64,000 nt of DNA from CAVXEF01 sp963827315 (GTDB lineage: Bacteria > Planctomycetota > Phycisphaerae > Sedimentisphaerales > Anaerobacaceae), in contig CAWHAL010000002.1 in the NCBI GenBank assembly GCA_963827315.1, forward strand, positions 558,001-622,000, read 5' to 3'. The translations under genes and the position numbers were made by a program. Below the pieces are notes generated by a model, which searched no databases, was not told the DNA's origin, and worked only from the letters and a program-made list of their open reading frames with translations. The number at the start of each line of letters is the position of its first letter. Position 1 is the stretch's first letter. This document shows positions 7,298 to 15,462 of the stretch, in pieces.

Positions 7298-7783
7298 ATG
7301 CAAAAGTCGAAAATACAATTTGTTTTAGAACGGTTAAGCAAGGAACTTCACCGATTTATTGATACCGTTGGTGACGTCCCCTATATTGCTTTGCCTTCGG
7401 AAAAGCCAGACATCATTTGTTTTGCTGGAAAGATCAAAGAATTAAGCGGCTATGATGTCAATGAAATCCTGGCTGATAGAGAACATTGGGAAAAAATGAT
7501 TCACCCTGATGATTGTGAGCAAGTTTTTGCAGCTTTTGCCGGATGTAAAAATGAGGGTACGCCCTTCAACATAGAGTACCGAATTGTCCGTAAGGATGGT
7601 TCACTGCGTTATGTCCTTGATAAAGGCGAGCCTGTTTTTAATGATAAGGGCGAAATAACTCAAGTTGAAGGCATAATAAGTGCTATTGGCTGGTCTGAGA
7701 GGACTGAAAATATACCAGTCGCGGAAGTATCGAATGTAGCGGTATTTAATGACGGTAACTTAGGTGTTTTACAAAAAGTTTGA
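7298..7783 (+). CDS. Stand-alone PAS-fold protein
   Basis: 161 residues forming a single PAS_3-type domain: FAGKIKELSGYDVNEIL, then WEKMIHPDDCEQVFAAF, FNIEYRIVRKDGSLRYVLDKG and VEGIISAIG are the standard PAS core and PAC segments. No kinase, HTH or GGDEF output domain is attached. The short N-terminal helix and C-terminal tail could mediate partner binding. It lies inside the gvp operon, 4 nt after one coiled-coil gene and just before another. PAS domains usually bind small ligands, haem or flavin, so it may feed an environmental cue into vesicle assembly or into the upstream kinase. No cofactor residue can be assigned. Confidence 0.85.
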   Translation: MQKSKIQFVLERLSKELHRFIDTVGDVPYIALPSEKPDIICFAGKIKELSGYDVNEILADREHWEKMIHPDDCEQVFAAFAGCKNEGTPFNIEYRIVRKDGSLRYVLDKGEPVFNDKGEITQVEGIISAIGWSERTENIPVAEVSNVAVFNDGNLGVLQKV

Positions 7784-7808
7784 AAAATATTCTGAAAGGA
7801 GAGCTCAA

Positions 7809-8480
7809 ATGGTAATGACAATAGCTGAAGACATGAAAAAACTGACGGAGAACATCATTATTTCCAACGATGTTCGGCTAAAGGCTGTGGGACAGTTAGT
7901 GGCAGACACTCATGAAACCCTTAATGGGTTTTCTATGGATAGAAAGAAGATGGCTGCGCAACAGGCCAAGGACTTGGCCGATTTTGTGAATGGGTTATCA
8001 AAGAACGTACAAGGTTTGCTAAAAAGTGCTCAAAACATGGTCCAGCAGTTCCATAAAGACAATGTGCAGATGAGCAAAGAACAAGCAAAGAACCTGGCAG
8101 ATTTTGTCAATAATCTTGTCAGCGGTGTCGGTTCAATGCTGGATAGCTTCCGGAAGGAGCACAACCACATGTCCAAAGAACTCAAGAGTAAGCTTACCAA
8201 AGAAATAAAGGACATCCAGACAGAGGTTGAAAGAATCCTGAGTGATGCTGACAAGCTCGTCGGTGAATTTAGCTCTGACATGGCCGATGCCAAGAAGGCC
8301 TGGAAAAATATGTCTGCGGCTCTATCCAAGGCAAGAAAAGCCGGTTTCATCATGTCTGAGATTGATGCCGGAGAAAAAGTGACCACAGTTAAACACGCTG
8401 CACGCAAGGCACATAGCAGGAAGAAAACTACTGCCCAAAAGAGCAAAAGCAGAAAACAAGAAGTTGAAGCTGACGTTTAA
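7809..8480 (+). CDS. GvpC-like repeat coiled-coil protein
   Basis: 223 residues with tandem amphipathic repeats: residues 48-87 (MAAQQAKDLADFVNGL...), 88-120 (MSKEQAKNLADFVNNL..., 33 residues) and 121-160 (MSKELKSKLTKEIKDI..., diverged). A 33-residue period is the hallmark of cyanobacterial GvpC, which wraps and strengthens the vesicle; here the outer units are 40 residues, one heptad longer. The C-terminus is a Lys/Arg-rich tail (ARKAHSRKKTTAQK). ATG 7809 is chosen because GAAAGGAGAG stands just before it; the in-frame codon at 7764 would overlap the PAS gene. The GvpC-like function is inferred from repeat length and context. Confidence 0.78.
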   Translation: MVMTIAEDMKKLTENIIISNDVRLKAVGQLVADTHETLNGFSMDRKKMAAQQAKDLADFVNGLSKNVQGLLKSAQNMVQQFHKDNVQMSKEQAKNLADFVNNLVSGVGSMLDSFRKEHNHMSKELKSKLTKEIKDIQTEVERILSDADKLVGEFSSDMADAKKAWKNMSAALSKARKAGFIMSEIDAGEKVTTVKHAARKAHSRKKTTAQKSKSRKQEVEADV

Positions 8481-8567
8481 CAAGGCAACATAAGCTGTCT
8501 GATGCCAAACTGTTGCTGGCTTGAAAGGCCAGGGAAGTGCAGATACTCATCCAGGGAGATATTAGAT

Positions 8568-8912
8568 ATGAGCCAGGCAACATATACGGTGACCCGGATA
8601 ACGTGCAGGTTCTGTAAAGGTACTGGCAGAGACCCTTTCGCCCTGTTGAGCGAACTTGCCATCTGCCAGGTTTGCATGGGGACAGGTAAGGTTCGGATTG
8701 AAGAGCCAGCCATCCAGTGTGCTTGCTGCAAAGGTGCCGGTGTATACCACGGTACACGGATTACATGCACAGTCTGCAATGGTAAGGGTATGGTTACAGT
8801 TCCTAAAGGCCCAACTGAGCAATGCCCTGAATGTAAAGGCACAGGAAATGCGATGGATAGTGGAATGCCCTGTCTTGAGTGTAAAGGCAAAGGAGTTGTT
8901 TCAGTGAAATGA
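8568..8912 (+). CDS. Small protein of six CxxCxGxG zinc motifs (DnaJ zinc-domain type) 1
   Basis: 114 residues, almost entirely CxxCxGxG modules: CRFCKGTG (13-20), CQVCMGTG, CACCKGAG, CTVCNGKG, CPECKGTG and CLECKGKG. DnaJ has four such motifs binding two zinc ions; six would give three. No J-domain or DnaJ C-terminal domain is present. ATG 8568 (MSQATYTV) is preferred over 8502 because a GGGAG site precedes it and the upstream residues look non-coding. The last codon overlaps the next gene (ATGA). Such domains bind non-native hydrophobic polypeptides, so handling of GvpA-type subunits is plausible. A near copy of the design is at 10513. Confidence 0.85.
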   Translation: MSQATYTVTRITCRFCKGTGRDPFALLSELAICQVCMGTGKVRIEEPAIQCACCKGAGVYHGTRITCTVCNGKGMVTVPKGPTEQCPECKGTGNAMDSGMPCLECKGKGVVSVK

Positions 8913-9094
8913 GTAAATTAAATTTGCCCAGAGTAGACTTTACCAAAAAGAGGACTGAAGCCATGACTAAATTTAAGTCCCTCAGACAAAACTTTAGAAA
9001 CAGAGAAAAGAAGATAAGAGCAAAGTTGGAAAAAGCGAGCAGAATCTGGAAGAAGTTAGGGGAAAGATTTAGATGGTGGGGTTCGTTGCCCTGA
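8909..9094 (+). CDS. Small basic protein, unknown function
   Basis: 61 residues, strongly basic (NFRNREKKIRAKLEKA, IWKKLGERFRWWGSLP), predicted as one or two amphipathic helices. The start overlaps the stop of the zinc-motif gene by 4 nt (ATGA), so it is translationally coupled to it and probably real. I recognise no family. A role as a charged adaptor for vesicle proteins is conceivable but unsupported. Confidence 0.55.
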   Translation: MSKLNLPRVDFTKKRTEAMTKFKSLRQNFRNREKKIRAKLEKASRIWKKLGERFRWWGSLP

Positions 9095-9134
9095 GGAAAA
9101 AAATAGGAATTTAAAAGACAGGAGGTCTATCAAA

Positions 9135-10163
9135 ATGATTGACGAGATGACAACAGTATTGGAACCGGCTCCTCTGCCGGACTTTGTGGAGACAAAGTAC
9201 ATCAAGGACATTACCAACAGGGCTCTTTCCTATATTAAGGCTGGTTTTCCAGTTCACTTTAGGGGGCCTTCCGGTACGGGCAAGACAACACTGGCTATGC
9301 ACCTGGCAAGTAAGATTGAAAGGCCGGTGGTAATGATTCACGGAGACGAAGAGTTTACTACATCGGACTTGGTTGGCGGCGAGCATGGCTATAGAATCCG
9401 AAAGGTAGTGGACCGCTTTATTTCAAGGGTACTAAAGACAGAAGAGGACATGGTCAAACGCTGGGTGGATAACCGCTTAACCGTCGCCTGTAAATATGGA
9501 TTTACCTTGATATATGATGAGTTCACGCGTTCTCGGCCCGAGGCAAATAATATTCTTTTGTCTATCTTACAGGAAAAGATGATGGATTTACCAGTCGGAA
9601 GGGGCGGTGAGCAGCCGTATTTGAAGGTCGACCATGACTTTACAGCTATTTTCACGAGCAACCCTGAGGAATATGCCGGCGTGCACAGAAGTCAGGATGC
9701 TTTAAGAGACAGGATGATAACAATGGACCTGGACCACTTTGACTATGAAACCGAAATAGCCATAACACAGGCCAAGTCCAAACTATCCAGGCCATATATT
9801 GAAATGATAGTTAATATCGTGCGAGGGTTAAGGGAGTCCGGCAAGTGCGAATTTGCACCCACTGTTCGCGGCTGCATTATGATTGCCAAGACTCTGAAGG
9901 TTCAAAAGTTAACACCTTCGAGGGCAAATAATGTGTTTATGCAAATGTGCCAGGATATTCTGGCATCGGAAACAAGCCGAATCGGTTCAAGGACAAATCA
10001 GGATAGAGTCAAGGAAATTGTAAGTGGACTTGTGGCAAAAGAGATTGGAACGGGAAAGACAATTGATGTCGGAAAGAAGGCTGCGGAGAGCGCCACTGCT
10101 GTTGAGATAGTTGATAGCAAGAGAGAGAAAAAAGAAATAGAAAGTCTGGTTGGTACAAGATAA
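9135..10163 (+). CDS. gvpN: Gas vesicle AAA+ ATPase GvpN
   Basis: 342-residue MoxR-type AAA+ ATPase of the GvpN family, needed for vesicle enlargement and proposed to remodel shell subunits. Walker A is GPSGTGKT (44-51), Walker B LIYDEF (about 125-130), with sensor-1-like AIFTSNPEEYAGVHRSQDAL and arginine-finger region DRMITMDLD. A strong AGGAGG site lies 10 nt before the ATG. The last ~60 residues (AKEIGTGKTIDVGKKA... KREKKEIESLVG) are charged and variable. In other gvp clusters GvpN sits near GvpA and GvpC, as here. Confidence 0.95.
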   Translation: MIDEMTTVLEPAPLPDFVETKYIKDITNRALSYIKAGFPVHFRGPSGTGKTTLAMHLASKIERPVVMIHGDEEFTTSDLVGGEHGYRIRKVVDRFISRVLKTEEDMVKRWVDNRLTVACKYGFTLIYDEFTRSRPEANNILLSILQEKMMDLPVGRGGEQPYLKVDHDFTAIFTSNPEEYAGVHRSQDALRDRMITMDLDHFDYETEIAITQAKSKLSRPYIEMIVNIVRGLRESGKCEFAPTVRGCIMIAKTLKVQKLTPSRANNVFMQMCQDILASETSRIGSRTNQDRVKEIVSGLVAKEIGTGKTIDVGKKAAESATAVEIVDSKREKKEIESLVGTR

Positions 10164-10184
10164 AAAGATAAGGAAGCCTATCAA

Positions 10185-10490
10185 ATGAAGAGAACATTAC
10201 AAACCCCACGCGTTAGAAATATAAAGAGTATGCGTTCGGTAGGTGCACGGTCTATCCCAAAGGTCCAAAGATCAAGCTATCTGGAATTATATATGCTTGA
10301 GAGAGAGAAGGATAGATTAGAAAAAGAAATCCACACGTTGGACAAAAGGAGAGGCACGGCCGAAAGACAATTAGACAGCATCAACAAGCGAATGGAAAAT
10401 TTGCGAAAAGAAACCCACGAGAAGGAAAGAATTAAAACCTACAGAAGTATACCTACAAAACCGCTCAAGACAATGGCTATAAATTATTAA
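10185..10490 (+). CDS. Coiled-coil gvp-cluster protein (GvpV-like, tentative)
   Basis: 101 residues. A basic N-terminal arm (LQTPRVRNIKSMRSVG) leads into SSYLELYMLEREKDRLEKEI and a long coiled coil with DKRRGTAERQLDSINKRM. Short proteins with a LELY..EREK start and coiled coil occur beside gvpN in several bacterial clusters (GvpV-type); I match it on that pattern and position only. It begins 21 nt after gvpN. It may act as an assembly accessory factor. Confidence 0.65.
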   Translation: MKRTLQTPRVRNIKSMRSVGARSIPKVQRSSYLELYMLEREKDRLEKEIHTLDKRRGTAERQLDSINKRMENLRKETHEKERIKTYRSIPTKPLKTMAINY

Positions 10491-10512
10491 TTAATGCGTA
10501 AGATAGAACAGT

Positions 10513-10890
10513 ATGTATTGGAAAACTTTTGACTGGAAAAGCCAGAGAGCAGGTCAAAGAGGCGAAGTCTTAAATAAGAATACCTATAGATGTGGATTCT
10601 GCAGCGGAAAAGGATTTATACCTTCCAAAAAGAATACAAGGTGCTCAGTGTGTTTAGGCGCCGGAACTGCAGAGGTTGAACCCCCAGTTGTGATATGCGC
10701 TTATTGTAATGAGTCAGGGAAATCACATTTAAACAGCGATCTTACCTGTATCGTGTGTAGAGGTAGAGGGGTTGTGAGTGTGAAGACTTCGCAAGTTGAG
10801 ATGTGCCCTGCCTGTAAAGCCGGGGGCAGAGAAAAGGGAGCTAATCTTCCGTGTTTAACATGTTCAGGAAAGGGTGTGCTCACAAAATAG
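10513..10890 (+). CDS. Small protein of six CxxCxGxG-like zinc motifs 2
   Basis: 125 residues with CGFCSGKG, CSVCLGAG, CAYCNESG, CIVCRGRG, CPACKAGG and CLTCSGKG, that is twelve cysteines in six pairs, two of the glycine patterns slightly decayed. It is a paralogue of the protein at 8568 with the same module order and a different N-terminus (MYWKTFDWKSQRAG). No ribosome site is obvious at the chosen ATG. Together the two suggest duplicated free-standing DnaJ-type zinc domains in the cluster; a J-domain is found separately on the GvpF protein at 15463. Confidence 0.82.
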   Translation: MYWKTFDWKSQRAGQRGEVLNKNTYRCGFCSGKGFIPSKKNTRCSVCLGAGTAEVEPPVVICAYCNESGKSHLNSDLTCIVCRGRGVVSVKTSQVEMCPACKAGGREKGANLPCLTCSGKGVLTK

Positions 10891-10908
10891 ATTATTAGGA
10901 GTTGTATT

Positions 10909-11166
10909 ATGAAAATAGACCAAGTACGTGAAGCAATCAGAGACTTTTTTGAAAAGACTTTTGGTAGGGACGCGAAAGTAATAAAAATAACAAAATCCGA
11001 GGACGGCTGGATAGGCGAAGCAGAAGTTTATGAAGAGAGTTCGTTTATTAAATCTTTAGGCTTACCCAGCAGAGTCCAGGACAGAAATACTTATGAGGTT
11101 AAATTGACCGATACCCCGGAAGTGACTTCTTATGCACGAAAGGAGGAAGTCGCAACAGCAGGATAG
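10909..11166 (+). CDS. gvpO: Gas vesicle protein GvpO (copy 1)
   Basis: 85 residues of the GvpO family: N-terminal helix VREAIRDFFEKTFG, then the conserved beta strands GWIGEAEVYEESSFIKSLGLP and RVQDRNTYEVKL. GvpO is a small cytoplasmic accessory protein required for vesicle formation in haloarchaea and actinobacteria; its mechanism is not settled. An AGGAG site sits 8 nt before the ATG. It shares most of the SLGLP.RVQDRN core with the second copy at 18348. Confidence 0.92.
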   Translation: MKIDQVREAIRDFFEKTFGRDAKVIKITKSEDGWIGEAEVYEESSFIKSLGLPSRVQDRNTYEVKLTDTPEVTSYARKEEVATAG

Positions 11167-11185
11167 AAACAAGAGGGATTAGAGA

Positions 11186-11485
11186 ATGGCTGAACAAAAA
11201 ATGATGCATGCCACCGAGGCTACCAACCTTGCTGATATCTTAGAGAGGGTGTTGGATAAAGGTATTGTTATTGCCGGTGATATAAAAATCTCAATTGCAG
11301 ACGTCGATCTCCTTAATATTAAAATAAGGCTTTTGATTGCCTCTGTGGATAAAGCAATGGAGATGGGGATAAACTGGTGGCAGCAGGACCCTTATCTTTC
11401 CTCGAATGCAAAAGAGGCAAGGTTAGAAAAAGAAAATAAAACCTTGAAGAGCAGATTAGAGCGAGTAGAAGCAAAGATAAGATAA
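11186..11485 (+). CDS. gvpJ: GvpA/GvpJ-family minor shell protein (copy 1)
   Basis: 99 residues: a GvpA-type core (NLADILERVLDKGIVIAGDI, ISIADVDLLNIKIRLLIASV) followed by a charged coiled-coil tail (ARLEKENKTLKSRLERVEAKIR). The longer tail and the GINWWQQDPYL segment are typical of GvpJ-type minor shell or nucleating proteins rather than the bulk GvpA. It is nearly the same as the protein at 21362; 61 bp of the two genes are identical (11190-11250 and 21366-21426). It follows gvpO closely in one operon. Confidence 0.93.
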   Translation: MAEQKMMHATEATNLADILERVLDKGIVIAGDIKISIADVDLLNIKIRLLIASVDKAMEMGINWWQQDPYLSSNAKEARLEKENKTLKSRLERVEAKIR

Positions 11486-11569
11486 CAAGAAAAGGATATG
11501 CAGTCGAAAGATTTGCAGGATAACTGTAAAACGAAAAAGCCTGGTATGCTAAAAAAAGGAGATTCGTCA

Positions 11570-12115
11570 ATGGCCAAAGATAAAAAGAAAAAAGATAAAG
11601 AAAACGAAGGTTTGGATATCGATTTTGGTATAGGGAAATTGAGCCTTGGTCTGGGAGGACTATTGGATGGTATTGGAAACTTGGTTGACCTGGCTGCCAA
11701 ACTGAAAGATGCAGGGGGTGAAATCAGTAAAGAAGGCGAAATTGACTTCAGTCACCTTAAAAAAGGTATGAAAGGGGTGTTTGGGGTTTCCATAAAGACA
11801 GCGGTTGGAGGCAAACCCGTAGTTGAATCGTTTGGAAATGTCAAAAAGACTCCCCAGGGCCCAACGGTCGAAGAAGAAAGAGAACCGATTACAGATGTCT
11901 TTGATGAAGGCCAGGAGATCCGAATTTATGCCGAAATGCCGGGCGTCAACCAGGAAGATATAAAATTAGACCTAAAAGAGGATATTCTTGATATCTCTGC
12001 TCAAACCGGCGACCGAAAATATCACAAGGAAATCTTGCTGCCGGCAAAGGTGCGGGCCGAGACGCTTGTCTCTTCTTACAATAACGGCATTTTAGAGATC
12101 AAAGTGAAAAAGTGA
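11570..12115 (+). CDS. gvpH: GvpH-like Hsp20-family protein
   Basis: 181 residues from ATG 11570, which has an AAAAGGAG site; the in-frame ATG 11498 would add an unlikely lead. A Lys/Glu-rich start (MAKDKKKKDKENEG) and a Gly/Leu-rich helix (IGKLSLGLGGLLDGIGNLVDL) precede a C-terminal alpha-crystallin-type domain (EIRIYAEMPGVNQEDIKLDL, YNNGILEIKVKK). This architecture is that of GvpH. Small heat-shock proteins hold aggregation-prone subunits soluble. Its stop codon abuts the start of the ArsA-like gene (TGA-ATG), implying coupling. Confidence 0.85.
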   Translation: MAKDKKKKDKENEGLDIDFGIGKLSLGLGGLLDGIGNLVDLAAKLKDAGGEISKEGEIDFSHLKKGMKGVFGVSIKTAVGGKPVVESFGNVKKTPQGPTVEEEREPITDVFDEGQEIRIYAEMPGVNQEDIKLDLKEDILDISAQTGDRKYHKEILLPAKVRAETLVSSYNNGILEIKVKK

Positions 12116-13051
12116 ATGGCGTTAAAAGGGCTCAAAGATACTTCTCGGAAGCTGATTTTATTCGGCGGCAAAGGAGGTGTTGGCAAGACAACCTGTGCGT
12201 CTGCTACAGCCCTGTATTTGGCAGAGGATTTTAAGACGTTGATTTTTTCCACCGACCCGGCCCATTCGCTTGCTGACAGCCTGGGACAGAAACTTAGCGA
12301 CCAGCCAGAAGAGATAAAAGGAGTAAAAAACCTAAGTGCCCTTGAAGTAAATGCAGAAAAGGCTCTTTCAAAATTCAAAACAGAGCACGAAAACGAGATC
12401 AGAAAAATTGTAGAGACCGGTACTAACCTGGATGCTGAAGATATAGATTCGGTCTTTGCTTTGCCTGTCCCAGGTATGGATGAGGTAATGGGTTTTAAGA
12501 CAATGATTGATCTGATAGATGAGGCAAAATTTGATAAATACGTGGTAGACACCGCCCCTACCGGCCATGCTTTGAGACTTCTGACATCACCGAAGCTATT
12601 GGATGACTGGGTTAAGGTGATGGCAAAGATGAGATGGAAATACAGATATATGGTTGAGAGATTTGCCGGCAGGTATGACCCCGATGAAGGGGATGATTTT
12701 CTCTTATCTATGAAGAAAACCGTGAAAAAGATAGAGGATTTGCTTCGTGACCAAAACAGGTGCGAATTTATAGCGGTTACGATCCCGGAGGATATGGCGA
12801 TTTTGGAAACCGCCAGATTAATAACCAGTTTGGGCAAATATGGAATAACAGTTAAGCAGTTATTGATAAATAATGTTTTAGAATCCGATGGCTGCCAGTT
12901 TTGCAGAGAAAAAAGAAAAGAGCAGGAGAGGTACATAAGCCAGATAAAAGAGGAATTTGATGGTCTAAAAACGACGATTACCCCCTCGCGTCCTCACGAA
13001 GTTAAAGGATTGCGAGCATTGCAAGACTTTAAGAGCTATTTGTTTAATTAA
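12116..13051 (+). CDS. ArsA/Get3-family ATPase
   Basis: 311-residue P-loop ATPase with the deviant Walker A GGKGGVGKTT (17-26), switch I STDPAHS (45-51) and switch II DTAPTGH (145-151). Get3/TRC40 binds hydrophobic membrane anchors; ArsA drives arsenite export. A C-Q-F-C pair (260-263) is kept, the position of the zinc-binding CxxC of Get3 dimers, which favours a Get3-like targeting or holding chaperone. The ArsA metalloid-binding cysteines and a tandem second half are absent, and no arsB is nearby. In this context it probably shields hydrophobic vesicle subunits. It starts directly after the GvpH-like stop codon. Confidence 0.85.
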   Translation: MALKGLKDTSRKLILFGGKGGVGKTTCASATALYLAEDFKTLIFSTDPAHSLADSLGQKLSDQPEEIKGVKNLSALEVNAEKALSKFKTEHENEIRKIVETGTNLDAEDIDSVFALPVPGMDEVMGFKTMIDLIDEAKFDKYVVDTAPTGHALRLLTSPKLLDDWVKVMAKMRWKYRYMVERFAGRYDPDEGDDFLLSMKKTVKKIEDLLRDQNRCEFIAVTIPEDMAILETARLITSLGKYGITVKQLLINNVLESDGCQFCREKRKEQERYISQIKEEFDGLKTTITPSRPHEVKGLRALQDFKSYLFN

Positions 13052-13072
13052 TACGAAAGAAAGGCTTCTGAT

Positions 13073-15208
13073 ATGAAGCAATTTAAAGTAAAGGAGGCTT
13101 TACCTAAGGATGTAGGCAGGGCTATTGCCAGAATTGACCCTGAAGATATGAAGAATTTAGGCCTGGAGGTAGGCCAGATAGTAGAGATAGAAGGCAAAAG
13201 GAAAACTGCTGCCAAGGCAATGCCCTGCTATGCTGAGGACAGGGGGAAAAAAATAGTTCAGATAGACGGTATTACAAGAGAGAATGCCAAAGTCGGACTT
13301 GACGAAAAGGTAACAATCCAAAAGGTCGAGACCAGAGCCGCCGGGAAAATCACGCTTGCCCCTTTGACTGCTGGGGGTGTGCTTCAAAAGGATAAAGATA
13401 CTAAATACATTGCGTCTTTGATAGAAGGTCTGCCTTTAACCAGTGGTGATAAAATAAGGGCGAGGTTATTTGGCACTAAAACCTGTGATTTTATAGTGGA
13501 GGACACAATACCAGATGGCGTGGTATCGGTCAGTTCGACAACCCTGATAAAGGTAAAGTCAAAGGAAGGCAAAATTGAGAAAGCCAAGGTATCTTATGAA
13601 GATATTGGTGGGCTTGGTACCCAGGTTCAACGAATAAGGGAGATGATTGAACTGCCCCTTAAGTACCCCGAAGTTTTTGAAAGGCTTGGTATCGAAGCCC
13701 CCAGGGGGGTTTTTCTATACGGCCCGCCGGGCACGGGTAAAACGTTAACCGCCAGAGCCGTAGCCAATGAAACGGATGCCTATTTTACCAGCATAACCGG
13801 CCCTGAGGTCATGGGAAAATTTTACGGTGAGTCGGAGGCACGACTGCGAAGTATATTTGAAGATGCCCAGAAACATGCCCCTGCCATAGTCTTTATCGAT
13901 GAGATTGATGCTATAGCCCCCAAGCGGGAAGATATGGGCAGTGAAAAGCAGGTAGAAAGACGTGTCGTAGCTCAGCTTTTGGCCCTGATGGATGGATTAG
14001 AATCCCGCGGCCACGTTGTAGTCATTGGGGCAACAAACATCCCCAATACTATAGACCCGGCATTACGAAGGCCTGGCCGGTTTGACAGAGAGATTTCCCT
14101 TCCCATACCTGATAAGAACGGGCGCTTGGAGATATTAGAAATTCATACGAGAGGCATGCCTCTTGCTAAAGATGTAGACGTTGAAAAATTAGCCGGTATT
14201 ACTCATGGTTTTGTTGGTGCGGATTTAGAGGCTCTGGCCAGAGAAGCGGCAATGTCAGCGTTGCGGAAAATCCTGCCGAAGATTGACTTCGAATTGTCAG
14301 ACATTCCTTATGAAACCCTGCTCAGATTGGAAGTGACGATGGACAACTTCTTTGAGGCCTTGAAGGAAATTGAACCATCTGCTATTAGAGAGGTTTTTGT
14401 CGAAGTACCCGATGTAAAGTGGTCCGATGTAGGTGGTCTTGAAAATATCAAGCAGGAGCTCAAAGAGGCGATAGAATGGCCCCTTAAATACCCAGATGTC
14501 TTTAAGAAAGCTGGCACTACTCCACCCAAGGGGATTTTGATGTACGGCAAGCCGGGAACGGGAAAGACGCTTTTAGCAAAAGCTGTTGCCAATGAAAGCG
14601 GCGTCAATTTTATATCTATCAAGGGTCCGCAACTTATCAGCCGGTATGTCGGAGAATCAGAACGAGGGGTAAGAGAAACGTTCAGGACGGCAAAGCATGC
14701 TGCACCAACCATACTTTTCCTTGATGAAATAGACAGCCTTGTGCCACGGAGAGGCTCAAGCTCAACCGATTCCCATGTAACCGAAAGGGTGATAAGTCAA
14801 TTCCTGACTGAGATGGACGGTATTGAAGAGCTCAAGGGCGTAGTGGTTTTGGCTGCGACAAACAGGTTGGATTTGGTTGACCCTGCGATATTGCGAAGCG
14901 GCAGATTCGACTTTTTGTTTGAACTGCCTCTACCTGATGAGAAAACCAGAGAAGAGATTTTCAAGATACATACAAAAAATAAGCCTCTATCCCCAGATGT
15001 TGATTTGACCAGGTTGGCTAAGGAATCCGATGGCAGAACTGGTTCTGATATTGAATTTATCTGTCGAAAGGCTTCTATGTTTGCGGTAAGAGAATATATC
15101 GAGCACGATTCAGCAAAAAAGAAAATAAGTGTAGATGGGGAGCTTAAAGTTTCAAAACAGCATTTTGACCAGGCTCTTAAAATGCTAAAAGAGCAAAATG
15201 GCAGGTAA
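13073..15208 (+). CDS. CDC48/VCP-family double AAA+ ATPase
   Basis: 711 residues with the full CDC48 plan. An N domain spans about 1-170 (DVGRAIARIDPEDMKNLGL, VGLDEKVTIQKV). D1 has Walker A GPPGTGKT (217-224) and Walker B VFIDEID (near 273-279). D2 has Walker A GKPGTGKT (492-499) and LFLDEIDSL (about 548-556), and both have arginine-finger RPGRFD or RSGRFD motifs. CDC48 is an unfoldase/segregase common in archaea and eukaryotes and sporadic in bacteria. It lies between the Get3-like and GvpF genes in the same orientation, so its client is probably a vesicle protein. The D2 lysine context (GKPG for GPPG) is slightly unusual. No C-terminal HbYX proteasome motif is seen. Confidence 0.92.
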   Translation: MKQFKVKEALPKDVGRAIARIDPEDMKNLGLEVGQIVEIEGKRKTAAKAMPCYAEDRGKKIVQIDGITRENAKVGLDEKVTIQKVETRAAGKITLAPLTAGGVLQKDKDTKYIASLIEGLPLTSGDKIRARLFGTKTCDFIVEDTIPDGVVSVSSTTLIKVKSKEGKIEKAKVSYEDIGGLGTQVQRIREMIELPLKYPEVFERLGIEAPRGVFLYGPPGTGKTLTARAVANETDAYFTSITGPEVMGKFYGESEARLRSIFEDAQKHAPAIVFIDEIDAIAPKREDMGSEKQVERRVVAQLLALMDGLESRGHVVVIGATNIPNTIDPALRRPGRFDREISLPIPDKNGRLEILEIHTRGMPLAKDVDVEKLAGITHGFVGADLEALAREAAMSALRKILPKIDFELSDIPYETLLRLEVTMDNFFEALKEIEPSAIREVFVEVPDVKWSDVGGLENIKQELKEAIEWPLKYPDVFKKAGTTPPKGILMYGKPGTGKTLLAKAVANESGVNFISIKGPQLISRYVGESERGVRETFRTAKHAAPTILFLDEIDSLVPRRGSSSTDSHVTERVISQFLTEMDGIEELKGVVVLAATNRLDLVDPAILRSGRFDFLFELPLPDEKTREEIFKIHTKNKPLSPDVDLTRLAKESDGRTGSDIEFICRKASMFAVREYIEHDSAKKKISVDGELKVSKQHFDQALKMLKEQNGR

Positions 15209-15227
15209 GCAATAAAGGGAAGGTAAA

Positions 15228-15371
15228 ATGTTGAGCATTATTGAAAAAGTCAAGGACCTGTTTAAGTGTAAAACCGGGAAGAAAGCTGAAGCTGAACTGC
15301 AACAAGAAAAGAAAGCCGAGGATAAGAGCCCAGAGCAAACCGGATGCTCTGAAGAAGACGGTTCAGATTGA
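15228..15371 (+). CDS. Small charged protein, unknown
   Basis: 47 codons: MLSIIEKVKDLFKCK, then a Glu/Lys-rich tail ending QTGCSEEDGSD. A GGGAAGG site lies a few bases before the ATG and the frame begins 20 nt after the CDC48 gene, which supports translation. An amphipathic first helix with two cysteines may be functional. I recognise no family. Confidence 0.5.
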   Translation: MLSIIEKVKDLFKCKTGKKAEAELQQEKKAEDKSPEQTGCSEEDGSD

Positions 15372-15417
15372 GTGCATGGGTTAATCTTAGCTTTTAGTGG
15401 ATTGAAAGTAGGTCTTA

Positions 15418-15442
15418 GGGAAGGGACCGGCAAACCCTTCCC
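15418..15442 (+). promoter_or_regulatory. Strong hairpin before the GvpF-J gene
   Basis: GGGAAGGG and CCCTTCCC form a perfect 8-bp stem with a 9-nt loop. No T-run follows, so it is more likely a processing or stability element than a terminator. It separates the chaperone genes from the run of GvpF/L genes. Confidence 0.5.
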
Positions 15443-15462
15443 GAAGAATGAAAGGGTTTGTC

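Noticed and set aside
12116..13051. An arsenic-resistance locus
   Set aside because: The ArsA-like ATPase lacks the ArsA metalloid cysteines and tandem halves, and there is no arsR, arsB or arsC nearby; the gvp context and CxxC favour a Get3-like role.
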